Both the position numbers and the translations under genes were made by a program. Under the pieces are notes generated by a model. The model was not told the origin of the DNA. It saw nothing but the letters and a program-made list of their open reading frames with translations, and did not search any database. From Anaerolineales bacterium UBA3082 (GTDB lineage: Bacteria; Chloroflexota; Anaerolineae; UBA7937), in the NCBI GenBank assembly GCA_002366595.1, contig DFBK01000086.1:43813-102495 (forward strand): a stretch of 58,683 nt of DNA. The letters run 5' to 3'. Below, in pieces: positions 26,364 through 33,302 of the stretch. Each line of letters begins with the position of its first letter. Positions within the stretch are counted from its first letter, which is position 1.

Positions 26364-27353
26364 CTATTTGCTCTTCTTGAGCAGTTCCACCAATATGTCA
26401 CGCTTCTCCTTGTCGGGCTCGCCGTTGGGGTTGAGTTCCAGCGCGAAAACGTCCATCACTATCTGGCCGAAAGTGAGGCTGCCCCCGTTGGCGTTCTGGT
26501 GAGCCAGGACCTTGCCGATCATGATGCAACTCCTGACCGTGGCACACTCGAAATTCGTCGCCTCTCGGAAGCCCCTGACCAGATCCACTATCCTCTCGGC
26601 CTCGTCGGCGGAGACGACCGTTCGAGCCCGGGTGATGGCCAGTTCCGTCTCCCGGTCGAAGTGGGTGATGTCAATGGTGATCATGCGATCCAGCAGGGCC
26701 TCCTGGCTGAGATGCACCCCCGCGTATTCGGTGGGGTTTGAGGTGAAGATGGCGGTGAAGTCAGGGTGAACCCGCAGATACCCTTGGGCACTCTTGACCG
26801 TGGGAAGGATCAGTATCCGCTCCTCGAGCACCGGCAACAAGACGTTATTGGCCTCTGGCCTCGAGCGGCTGAACTCGTCGTAGACCAGGGTGTAACCCTG
26901 CTGGCAGGCTACGGTGAGTTGGCTATCTATCCAACGGTAATCGAGGCGGTCCTCCGCCTTCATCACCGAGTGGATGAAGTTGTCCATGACCCGCTTGCGG
27001 CTGTAGCCGTGCTCTCCGCCCACCAGGTCGGAGGTGCCCAACTCCTCGTCCCCCACTAGGAGCATCATGGGGCGGCCGATCTGAGTGGCCAGGTGGATAG
27101 CCAGGGTCGTCTTACCACACCCCGTCGGTCCCCGGAAATGAACGGGGAAGCCGCCCTCCACGTAGGTGAGGGCGCGTTCGGTTATGCTCCTGATGAAAGG
27201 GGTCTCCACGAAGTCTGGACGTGGTGAGGCCTCTACCATAGGAGTTGGGGGGTGCCCGGGAACCGCCTCCCTTAGCGTCTGCGCCCTCAACTCGTTCAGT
27301 CGCCCTTCCTGAACGGCGGCCCCCCTTCTCAAATCTTCAACTCTTATGCTCAT
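26364..27353 (-). CDS. gvpN: Gas vesicle ATPase GvpN
   Basis: The 329 residues match the MoxR-type AAA+ GvpN family: Walker A GPTGCGKTTLAIHLA at about 75, Walker B YTLVYDEFSRSRPE at about 154, sensor 1 AIFTSNPTEYAGVHL, and an Arg finger region (LLDRMITID). GvpN is needed for efficient vesicle growth, possibly by shell remodelling. The N-terminal about 45 residues are a helical extension. Confidence 0.95.
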   Translation of the reverse strand: MSIRVEDLRRGAAVQEGRLNELRAQTLREAVPGHPPTPMVEASPRPDFVETPFIRSITERALTYVEGGFPVHFRGPTGCGKTTLAIHLATQIGRPMMLLVGDEELGTSDLVGGEHGYSRKRVMDNFIHSVMKAEDRLDYRWIDSQLTVACQQGYTLVYDEFSRSRPEANNVLLPVLEERILILPTVKSAQGYLRVHPDFTAIFTSNPTEYAGVHLSQEALLDRMITIDITHFDRETELAITRARTVVSADEAERIVDLVRGFREATNFECATVRSCIMIGKVLAHQNANGGSLTFGQIVMDVFALELNPNGEPDKEKRDILVELLKKSK

Positions 27354-27640
27354 TACTTTTCTCCTCTTCTTCGTTAATCGCTAGCGTGCTGGAGAGCCCA
27401 GCACTAACTTACCGTCTCTCATATTTGGGCATCCAGACAAGACCTCTGCTCCCCAGCGCTGCAGGGAGGTGGCTAGACCCGCTGGGTGGCCCCATTCTCC
27501 TCAAGTCAACACACACTACCCCTGAAGGAGAGGGCACTCATAATAGGGTTCAGCCTTTGGGCAGCCAACGCTCCCTACAGCGCCAAAAGGAGGAGGCAAC
27601 GGAAGCCGTCACGCTACCTCTAACCGCTCCGCTCCTCAAC

Positions 27641-28450
27641 TCATTCAGCCAGTTCCTCGGCTTGGGCGATCCACTCCTCTATGTTGGCCAATCTAGCGGC
27701 AGCGCCAAGCACAGCCTCTATTTCTGCAGGCGAGGCTTCAGCCAACTGGGCATAGGTTACGATGCCAGCCAGGTTCAGTCGCTCTTCCATGCTGGCCCCG
27801 ATGCCCCGGATGACGGTAAGGTCGTCGGGAATGACCTCTTCCCTTACCGTGATGGTGGGCTCTGGTGGCGGTGCGACCTTAACCGGGGGTTTTGGCCGTG
27901 CTAGTGGCCTTCGCTTGGGCTTTGGCGGCGCGGCCCTCAACCCTTCCTGCCAGGCTGTCCGGGTGGCCTTCATCTCCGCCTTCACTTCCTTCATCAGAGC
28001 GGTGGTGTCGGCCTTCAATTGAGACCTGGCCTGGGCCAACTCGGCCCTCACCTCCTGGCCCATGGCTTGGTGATCGCTGCGATAGCCAGACAGTTGGCTA
28101 TTAACCCCCTTCTTGCGAGCCTTGGTCGTTTTGGCCAATCCGGCCCTCACCTCCTGGCCCATGGCTTGGTGATCGTTGCGGAACCCGGTCAGTTGGATCT
28201 TCACCCCTATCTGGCGAGTCTTGCTACCTTCAGCCAATTCCTTCATCAGAGCGGCGGTGTCGGCCATCAGAGCCGCCTTGTCCGCCTTAAGTGTGGCGTA
28301 TAGCCCCTTGGCCATGGCCTGGCGATCCTTCTCGTATTCCACCAGTTGACTCCTCATTTCCTTCTTTAGAGTGGCTACAGCTTCCTTGCGGTCGCGCTTG
28401 GAGGACACGATCCCTTCAGCCAAATCTCGCATCTCTTCTAGGGAAGGCAT
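27641..28450 (-). CDS. GvpC-like repeat protein with C-terminal helix-hairpin-helix domain
   Basis: The 269 residues show a helical repeat of 33 residues, marked by the pattern Q(L)(T/S)G(F/Y)R(N/S)DHQAMGQEVRA in two consecutive units and a looser first unit (QLVEYEKDRQAM). This is the repeat length of cyanobacterial GvpC, which wraps the vesicle outside. A Pro/Ala-rich linker and a helix-hairpin-helix domain follow (VIRGIGASMEERLNLAGI). The gene directly follows gvpA in the usual gvpA-gvpC order. The HhH tail is unusual for GvpC. Repeat identification is by eye. Confidence 0.65.
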   Translation of the reverse strand: MPSLEEMRDLAEGIVSSKRDRKEAVATLKKEMRSQLVEYEKDRQAMAKGLYATLKADKAALMADTAALMKELAEGSKTRQIGVKIQLTGFRNDHQAMGQEVRAGLAKTTKARKKGVNSQLSGYRSDHQAMGQEVRAELAQARSQLKADTTALMKEVKAEMKATRTAWQEGLRAAPPKPKRRPLARPKPPVKVAPPPEPTITVREEVIPDDLTVIRGIGASMEERLNLAGIVTYAQLAEASPAEIEAVLGAAARLANIEEWIAQAEELAE

Positions 28451-28510
28451 CTTTTCACCTCCTTCCTATATATATCTTCTCGTCCCCTAGGGGACTGTCT
28501 GCTTCGTAAT

Positions 28511-28596
28511 CTTGCACCTGCGAGGCGGACGTCGAGGCGCGCCTCCGTCATCCAGCACCAGCGGACTCACTCGGCCGCCTCGACGTCGCCTGCAAG
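28511..28596 (-). terminator. Large stem-loop between gvpA and the GvpC-like gene
   Basis: The outer stem CTTGCA/TGCAAG (28511-28516 with 28591-28596) and an inner stem GGCGGACGTCGAGGCG (28524-28539) opposite CGCCTCGACGTCGCC (28576-28590) form a long hairpin right after gvpA1. No T-run follows, so it more likely stabilises the gvpA transcript or partly blocks readthrough, as found in other gvpA-gvpC units. Confidence 0.7.
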
Positions 28597-28624
28597 TTGG
28601 GGAACCGATGCTTACTCCCTACTT

Positions 28625-28840
28625 CTACGCCGGTGGTGCTGCTAGCGGCGTTAAGCCGATAGCCTCGGCGTACTTGAGGAAGGTGTCTACCCCAGCGACC
28701 ACGACTCTCGCCTCGATGGCCAGTATCTCGATGCCCACCAAGGAGATCCTCGCCCAAGCATCGACCACGATCCCCTTGTCCAAGACCCGGTCGATAACTT
28801 CGACCAGACTCGAGGACGCGATAGTCTTCTCCACTGCCAT
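28625..28840 (-). CDS. gvpA: Major gas vesicle shell protein GvpA (copy 1)
   Basis: A 71-residue GvpA: SLVEVIDRVLDKGIVVDAW, the hydrophobic core VGIEILAIEARVVVAGVDTFL, and a short tail ending in APPA. It is the classical size of the shell monomer (about 70). A strong ribosome site (AAAGGAGGTGAAT) precedes it. It differs from copy 2 by one residue (Ile33 instead of Val), but the downstream half differs at many synonymous sites. Bases 28676-28712 are complementary to the RNA from 30069-30275 except for three bases. Confidence 0.98.
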   Translation of the reverse strand: MAVEKTIASSSLVEVIDRVLDKGIVVDAWARISLVGIEILAIEARVVVAGVDTFLKYAEAIGLTPLAAPPA

Positions 28841-28924
28841 TCCGATTCACCTCCTTTCCTCTCCCGGGGTCTTTTGCCGCCGGGCAAGTTATCAATACCT
28901 GCCCTCAAGCCCCAAATGATCGCT

Positions 28925-29140
28925 CTAGGCCGGTGGTGCAGCCAGCGGCGTCAAGCCGATGGCCTCGGCATACTTGAGGAAGGTATCCACCCCGGCGACC
29001 ACCACCCTGGCCTCGATGGCCAGTATCTCGATGCCCACCAAGGAGACCCTCGCCCAAGCATCGACTACGATCCCCTTGTCCAAGACCCGGTCGATAACTT
29101 CGACCAGACTCGAGGACGCGATAGTCTTCTCCACTGCCAT
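28925..29140 (-). CDS. gvpA: Major gas vesicle shell protein GvpA (copy 2)
   Basis: A 71-residue GvpA, identical to copy 1 except for one Val/Ile. The first half of the gene and about 20 bp upstream, including AAAGGAGGTGAATC, are identical in DNA to copy 1, while the 3' part carries several synonymous changes. It is the first gene of the unit behind the riboswitch leader. Two copies probably raise dosage of the shell protein. Confidence 0.98.
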   Translation of the reverse strand: MAVEKTIASSSLVEVIDRVLDKGIVVDAWARVSLVGIEILAIEARVVVAGVDTFLKYAEAIGLTPLAAPPA

Positions 29141-29383
29141 TCCGATTCACCTCCTTTCCTAAGAGATTCTTTACTTTTGAAGTTAATTGTGGTAAAATAG
29201 TTTGGGGGAGAGGGCAATCAGGAAGGCTAAACACACCTCCTGAGTTGCACGCGGTGGCTAATCCACTACCGGTGTGGCAAACGCTGAGCAATGGCTTAGC
29301 CCGATTCTCCCCGGGAGGGCTGATTCTCCTTACAGGATCCCAAGGGACTGTCAGCCCTCTCCTTTTAGTCACTCCTTTCCAAG
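29141..29383 (-). other. Untranslated leader of gvpA with structured elements
   Basis: No gene. On the minus strand several complementary pairs can be drawn: AGGGCTGA/TCAGCCCT (about 29321-29360), GGCTAA/TTAGCC, and CACACC/GGTGTG. Together they suggest a folded leader, possibly stabilising the mRNA or hiding a regulatory site. The ribosome site AAAGGAGGTG ends about 7 nt before the ATG. Confidence 0.5.
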
Positions 29384-29418
29384 AAGAGAGCCATCTCAAC
29401 CCAAGTTAGGTCAAGATG
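29384..29418 (-). terminator. Terminator-like hairpin in the gvpA leader
   Basis: A 14-bp stem (outer GAGCCATCT/AGATGGCTC, continued by TGACC/GGTTG-type pairs) with a 7-nt loop is followed on the minus strand by TCTTCTTGG. The T-tract is weak, so it may act as an attenuator rather than a strong stop. It lies between the degenerate GEMM aptamer and gvpA. Confidence 0.6.
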
Positions 29419-29554
29419 GCTCCAAACCTCCACAAAATGAATGAACCGAGTAAGGGGTACGCGCATTTAATGACTTACTTGTTGAACTCCGTAGCACGAG
29501 GCTCTCTCCCCCACACTAGAAAATATTGACAAAGAATCCTCTTCGCCGCCAGGC

Positions 29555-29640
29555 TCTGGGCCGTAACCTGGCTACCCTACTCCGTTTCTGAACCTTGGGC
29601 CCGTCGCTCTGCGCCCCTACCTTTCAGGGCATTCTAGGGC
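29555..29640 (-). promoter_or_regulatory. Degenerate GEMM-I-like c-di-GMP aptamer
   Basis: On the minus strand the conserved GEMM-I core is recognisable: GGGGCGCAGAGCGACGGGCC, then AAGGTTCAGAAACGGAGT and GGGTAGCCAGGTTACGG, which align with the intact aptamer at 29840. The diagnostic 5' GCAAACC is absent (AGAATGCCC there), so ligand binding is doubtful. It may be a decayed copy or an altered-specificity form. Confidence 0.45.
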
Positions 29641-29670
29641 CAATCCTCAAATTCTTCAAAATCCACTATA

Positions 29671-29699
29671 ATCTTATCACCTTCTTGCCGAGGTGTCAA
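29671..29699 (-). promoter_or_regulatory. Second gvpA leader promoter (P2)
   Basis: TTGACA (29694-29699) is separated by 17 bp from TAAGAT (29671-29676), with an extended -10 TGA. Transcription would start near 29664, just before the degenerate aptamer and after terminator 1. It would therefore bypass the first riboswitch. Confidence 0.75.
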
Positions 29700-29709
29700 T
29701 GGGTTATCC

Positions 29710-29738
29710 GTAAATTTCCCGTAAATTTTGCGTAAATT
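29710..29738 (-). promoter_or_regulatory. Direct-repeat operator upstream of P2
   Basis: Three copies of CGTAAATT(T) lie at 29710-29718, 29720-29728 and 29731-29738, with 10-11 bp periodicity. They end 11 bp upstream of the -35 element. OmpR/PhoB proteins bind such repeats. A fourth copy at 30034-30042 precedes P1. Confidence 0.6.
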
Positions 29739-29775
29739 CCATGCCCAGGGAAAGATGACGAGCCGCTGGGGGGAT

Positions 29776-29825
29776 GAAGAAAACGCGCTCTCCGGCAGGT
29801 AGCCTTCACTTGGAAGAGCGCGTTT
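29776..29825 (-). terminator. Intrinsic terminator of the c-di-GMP riboswitch
   Basis: The stem AAACGCGCTCT/AGAGCGCGTTT (29815-29825 with 29781-29791) is a perfect 11 bp, followed by TTTTCTTC. It lies 15 bp downstream of the intact aptamer, as an expression platform would. Confidence 0.85.
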
Positions 29826-29839
29826 CAATACGCCATTCT

Positions 29840-29931
29840 TCGGCGGCAACCCGGCTACCGTAGTCCACTTTTGAACCTTAGGCCCGTGGCTTTGCGCCCC
29901 CATCTTTCGATGGGTTTGCCTTTATCACCGA
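29840..29931 (-). promoter_or_regulatory. GEMM-I c-di-GMP riboswitch aptamer upstream of gvpA
   Basis: On the minus strand, a P1 stem TCGGTG/CGCCGA encloses the conserved series GGCAAACC, the GAAA tetraloop hairpin CCCATC-GAAA-GATGGG, GGCGCAAAGCCACGGGCC, TAAGG, and GGTAGCCGGGTTGCCG. This matches the GEMM-I class. The base corresponding to position 20 is G, which favours c-di-GMP over cGAMP. A terminator follows at 29776. Confidence 0.9.
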
Positions 29932-29982
29932 GATGTAATCTATTATTTTTATCGAGTTGTTTATTTTATCAGTTTTGTTGAT

Positions 29983-30012
29983 AATATAGCACTTAATAGG
30001 ATCGTGCGTCAA
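29983..30012 (-). promoter_or_regulatory. gvpA leader promoter P1
   Basis: TTGACG (30007-30012), 18-bp spacer, TATATT (29983-29988) with extended -10 TGC. Predicted start near 29976, 45 nt before the GEMM aptamer. The same TGCTATATT element occurs in the promoter at 34724. Confidence 0.75.
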
Positions 30013-30068
30013 TAGTATAAAGGTACTCTTTTGCGTAAATTTTGGCCCTATGGCAGAATCGGTTATCC

Positions 30069-30104
30069 AAAAAATGAGCAACCCCGTCGCAAAGACGGGG
30101 TTGC
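30069..30104 (-). terminator. Terminator of the antisense RNA unit
   Basis: The stem GCAACCCCGTC/GACGGGGTTGC (30078-30088 with 30094-30104, 11 bp, 5-nt loop) is followed on the minus strand by TCA and then six T. It isolates the gvpA leader from the upstream genes. Confidence 0.88.
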
Positions 30105-30275
30105 CCCCTCAGACCCTCGAAAAGACCTTCCTGGCGAGAGTCGCCATCGCTGGGGTAGACACCTTCCTCCAGGAAATAGACCACTCAGCACCAGCGCTGT
30201 CTCATCGACTTCCGATGAAACGCTTTAGGTCTCGAGGGTCTGACTCTCGCGGGTGAACGGAGTTATCTCCCCACC
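30069..30275 (-). ncRNA. Candidate structured RNA antisense to gvpA
   Basis: A unit of about 207 nt with its own promoter (30282-30310) and terminator (30069-30104) and no plausible protein. A 12-bp stem TCAGACCCTCGA/TCGAGGGTCTGA encloses three hairpins, including GTTTCATCG/CGATGAGAC and TGGCGA-CTC-TCGCCA. Bases 30133-30143 and 30147-30169 are complementary to gvpA1 mRNA (28676-28712): 34 of 37 positions pair, the three exceptions being consecutive. Pairing with gvpA2 survives with G-U pairs. The opposite reading, a decayed gvpA fragment (ARVAIAGVDTFLQ on the plus strand), cannot be excluded. Confidence 0.65.
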
Positions 30276-30281
30276 CTCTAT

Positions 30282-30310
30282 ATTATACCATAGCCTCATC
30301 CCTATGTCTA
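30282..30310 (-). promoter_or_regulatory. Promoter of the antisense RNA
   Basis: TAGACA (30305-30310) and TATAAT (30282-30287) are 17 bp apart, with an extended -10 TGG. The -35 overlaps the stop codon of the Cdc48-like gene. Confidence 0.8.
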
Positions 30311-32476
30311 ACCCTTCGTCAATCGCTCAGTCGACGCCAATTCCTCGACCATTTCCATGGCCTGGCGGAAATGTCGCATGCTAATCTGAAAACTCTCATA
30401 CGACCCAGAATCGACCTGGCCATTGAGAAACTCTCGAATGGCTAGCATCGAGGCCTGGCGACAAATCGATTCGATCTCCGCTCCCACTGAGCCCTCGGTC
30501 ATATCCGTCAGGATCCCCAGGTCAACATCGGAAGCCAGGGGCTTGCCCTTGGTATGGATCTTGAAGATCGCCTCACGGACCTCATGGTCAGGGAGGGGCA
30601 ATTCGAGCAGCACATCGAATCTACCGGGACGTAATAAGGCCGGATCGACGATGTCCAAACGGTTGGTGGCGGCCAGGACGATTACCCCTTTTAGTTCCTC
30701 AATACCATCCATCTCCGTCAAAAACTGGCTGACCACCCGCTGGCTGACGTGGGTGCTATCGCCCGAGCTTCGCACCGGAGCCAGGGCATCTATCTCATCG
30801 AAGAAGATGATACAAGGCGCTGCTTGCCGGGCCTTCTTGAACACCTCACGCACCCCCTTTTCGCTCTCCCCCATCCACTTGGACATGAGCGCCGGGCCCT
30901 TGACGGAGATGAAATTTACTTCGCTTTCGTTGGCCACCCCTTTGGCCAAAAGCGTCTTACCAGTGCCCGGCGGGCCGTACAGAAGTATCCCTTTAGGGGG
31001 CGTGGTCTTGGCTTGTGCGAAGAGCTCAGGGTACCTGAGGGGCCACTCAACAGTTTCCATCAGTATCTCCTTGGCCTCCTCCAAGCCTCCAATGTCCTCC
31101 CATCTGATATCGGGAACCTCGGTGAAGACCTCGCGGATGGCCGAGGGTTCGACCTCCCCTAGAGCGGTCAGGAAGTTGTCCATGGTCACCTCTAATTCCA
31201 GCAGCCGCTCGTAGGGGATGTGAGCCTGAGCGAAGTCGATGTCCGGCATCAGTTGACGTAAGGTGATCATGGCCGCTTCACGGCACAAGGCTTCCAGGTC
31301 AGCTCCCACGAAGCCATGGGTGATCTCAGCCAGTCTTTCCAAATCCACATCGTCAGCCAGGGGCATTCCTCTAGTGTGTATCTCCAATATCTCTAGACGG
31401 CCATTCTTGTCCGGGATGCTGATGCTGATCTCCCGGTCGAAACGTCCCGGACGACGTAAAGCAGGGTCCAAAGAGTTCGGGATGTTGGTGGCCCCGATGA
31501 CTATCACTTCGCCTCGGGACTTCAAGCCATCCATCAGGGCTAACAGTTGGGCCACCACCCGTTTCTCCACCTCGCCATGTACTTCCTCCCGCTTGGGAGC
31601 GATAGCGTCGATCTCATCTAGGAAGATGATGCCTGGCGCATTTCGGCTCGCTTGCTCGAAGATCTCCCGCAGGTGCGCCTCGCTCTCACCGTAGAACTTG
31701 TGGATGATCTCCGGGCCGTTGACGGGAAAGAAACTCGCAGATGTTTCGGAGGCCACGGCACGGGCGATAAGGGTCTTGCCGCAGCCCGGAGGGCCATGTA
31801 GCAAGACGCCCTTTGGCGCCTCGATGCCCAACCGATCGAAGACCTCAGGGTATTTCAATGGCAACTCGATCATCTCTCGGATGCGTTGAATCTCCTTCTC
31901 CAGTCCCCCGATATCCTCATAGGAGACCTTCAGCCCCCGATCCCTCTCCGCCCCTTCCCCCTCGATCTTGGTGATCGTGGTTGCTGCCACCATAACCACA
32001 CCCTCAGGGGAGATGCCGGTCACGGTGAAATCCACAGAGCGGGTGCCGAACAGGTTGACGCGAACTCGATCCCCCTCAGTGGTAACTAACCCTTCGAGCA
32101 GCCTTCCAACGTAGCGGCTATCCGACCCTCGGGGCGGAGTCCGCCTCGAGTTAAGAGGGGCCAAGGTGATCCGCTTGGCTATCTGGTGGTCAACCTTGTG
32201 AATACGGACCTTTTCGTCTAGGCTCGCCTGAGCGTTCTCTCGAATTATGCCGTCGATCTGGACGATGCCTTTTCCCCGATCGGCGTGATAGGCAGGCATG
32301 ATCTTGGCTACGGTCGTTCTCTTCCCGGCGATGGCGACGATATCGCCGATCGCCGCCCCGATCCTCTCGAAATCCTGGGGATCGAGGCGGGCAATGCCCC
32401 TTCCCACATCCTTGCTCTGCCCCTCTGCGACCCGCAAAGTCAGAACCCCCTCTTCTTTTCTATTCTTCTTAGTCAT
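30308..32476 (-). CDS. Cdc48/p97-like double AAA+ ATPase
   Basis: The 722-residue protein has a Cdc48 N-terminal double-psi/beta-clam region (about 1-185, LRVAEGQSKDVGRGIARLDP), a D1 AAA domain (Walker A GPPGCGKTLIARA at about 228, Walker B IIFLDEIDAIAPKRE), and a D2 AAA domain (GPPGTGKTLLAKG at about 500, IIFFDEIDALAP). The length and order equal archaeal VAT/Cdc48. Such proteins unfold or extract substrates. Placement beside Hsp20 genes and gvpA suggests shell disassembly or quality control (inference). Last gene of an operon starting at 34669. Confidence 0.93.
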   Translation of the reverse strand: MTKKNRKEEGVLTLRVAEGQSKDVGRGIARLDPQDFERIGAAIGDIVAIAGKRTTVAKIMPAYHADRGKGIVQIDGIIRENAQASLDEKVRIHKVDHQIAKRITLAPLNSRRTPPRGSDSRYVGRLLEGLVTTEGDRVRVNLFGTRSVDFTVTGISPEGVVMVAATTITKIEGEGAERDRGLKVSYEDIGGLEKEIQRIREMIELPLKYPEVFDRLGIEAPKGVLLHGPPGCGKTLIARAVASETSASFFPVNGPEIIHKFYGESEAHLREIFEQASRNAPGIIFLDEIDAIAPKREEVHGEVEKRVVAQLLALMDGLKSRGEVIVIGATNIPNSLDPALRRPGRFDREISISIPDKNGRLEILEIHTRGMPLADDVDLERLAEITHGFVGADLEALCREAAMITLRQLMPDIDFAQAHIPYERLLELEVTMDNFLTALGEVEPSAIREVFTEVPDIRWEDIGGLEEAKEILMETVEWPLRYPELFAQAKTTPPKGILLYGPPGTGKTLLAKGVANESEVNFISVKGPALMSKWMGESEKGVREVFKKARQAAPCIIFFDEIDALAPVRSSGDSTHVSQRVVSQFLTEMDGIEELKGVIVLAATNRLDIVDPALLRPGRFDVLLELPLPDHEVREAIFKIHTKGKPLASDVDLGILTDMTEGSVGAEIESICRQASMLAIREFLNGQVDSGSYESFQISMRHFRQAMEMVEELASTERLTKG

Positions 32477-32567
32477 AGAAACCTCCCTCGCATCCTGTGA
32501 TCTGCATCATCTACAATACTCGCACCTCTCACCCATCTTTGAGGCATCGATGAACAAGAAAAAGAGA

Positions 32568-33239
32568 TCACTCCACAGGAGCCATCAGATATCTGGTCAG
32601 TTCCTCCACCCTCTCTTGTTTCCCTCTGAGAAGGAAACTCCTTTGATACTCCTCCACCTTCTCCTTGGCCTTGACCTCCTCCACGACGATATCGCTGGCC
32701 AGTTCAGGGATCACATTGTGGAAGGCGCCGATAAAGAGGATGCCCTTGCGCTTCAGGCTATCGTTGATGGTCTTGGCTATGAACTCGTCTCTCTCCTCAA
32801 GTAGCCTCTTCTTGGCCAGTTCATACTTCAGGGCTGCGAACAATCGCCCCGGGACTGACTTGGATTGGGCCATCTTCTTGATGAGTTCCACCTCCTTGAG
32901 GACCGTGGAGATATCCTCGGTCTTCACTATTTTCGCCCCCCTGGCCATGAATCTCTCCACTATTTGGTAGTTCCGGCTGCCCTTTCTGGCCGCCTCTTTT
33001 ACGATCCTCTGGCCCAAGGAGCCATCGGCTGCTAGGCCATCCTGGTAAATCTGGAAATCAGTGACATCGAGGGAGTCCATATAACTCTCTATGGAATCCC
33101 AGAATCCGGAGATGGTTCGCTTGTGTTCCTCCCATCTCTCTTCCCCGTGCATGGCCACACCCTTCTCATCCACACTCGAAGCCACGCTGCCCAGGTCTGC
33201 ACTGCCATGGATCAAGGGAACGTAGAGAAGTTTTCTCAT
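32568..33239 (-). CDS. Conserved hypothetical protein, gas vesicle locus
   Basis: The 223-residue protein starts MRKLLYVPLIHGSADLG and contains a predicted alpha/beta fold with ILFIGAFHNVIPELASD near 170. The phrase 'GAFHN' recalls the 'GxxH' motif of TraB/PrgY-like proteins, but the similarity is too weak to name the family. Operon partner of the Cdc48-like ATPase (91-bp gap) and Hsp20; possibly an adaptor or peptidase-like factor. Confidence 0.6.
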   Translation of the reverse strand: MRKLLYVPLIHGSADLGSVASSVDEKGVAMHGEERWEEHKRTISGFWDSIESYMDSLDVTDFQIYQDGLAADGSLGQRIVKEAARKGSRNYQIVERFMARGAKIVKTEDISTVLKEVELIKKMAQSKSVPGRLFAALKYELAKKRLLEERDEFIAKTINDSLKRKGILFIGAFHNVIPELASDIVVEEVKAKEKVEEYQRSFLLRGKQERVEELTRYLMAPVE

Positions 33240-33302
33240 ACCCTTACACCTAGAGAAGTGAGAACTACCCCGACGTTTATAGCCCCCCTTTTCCCGTTCG
33301 AT

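Noticed and set aside
29634..29903. Minus-strand open frame across the riboswitch region
   Set aside because: It overlaps the aptamer, terminator and promoter P2 and has no start signal; its residues reflect structured RNA.
30050..30256. Plus-strand open frame containing a GvpA-like piece (ARVAIAGVDTFLQ)
   Set aside because: No ribosome site, rest of frame unrelated to GvpA, and it lies inside a minus-strand unit with its own promoter and terminator; treated as antisense RNA.
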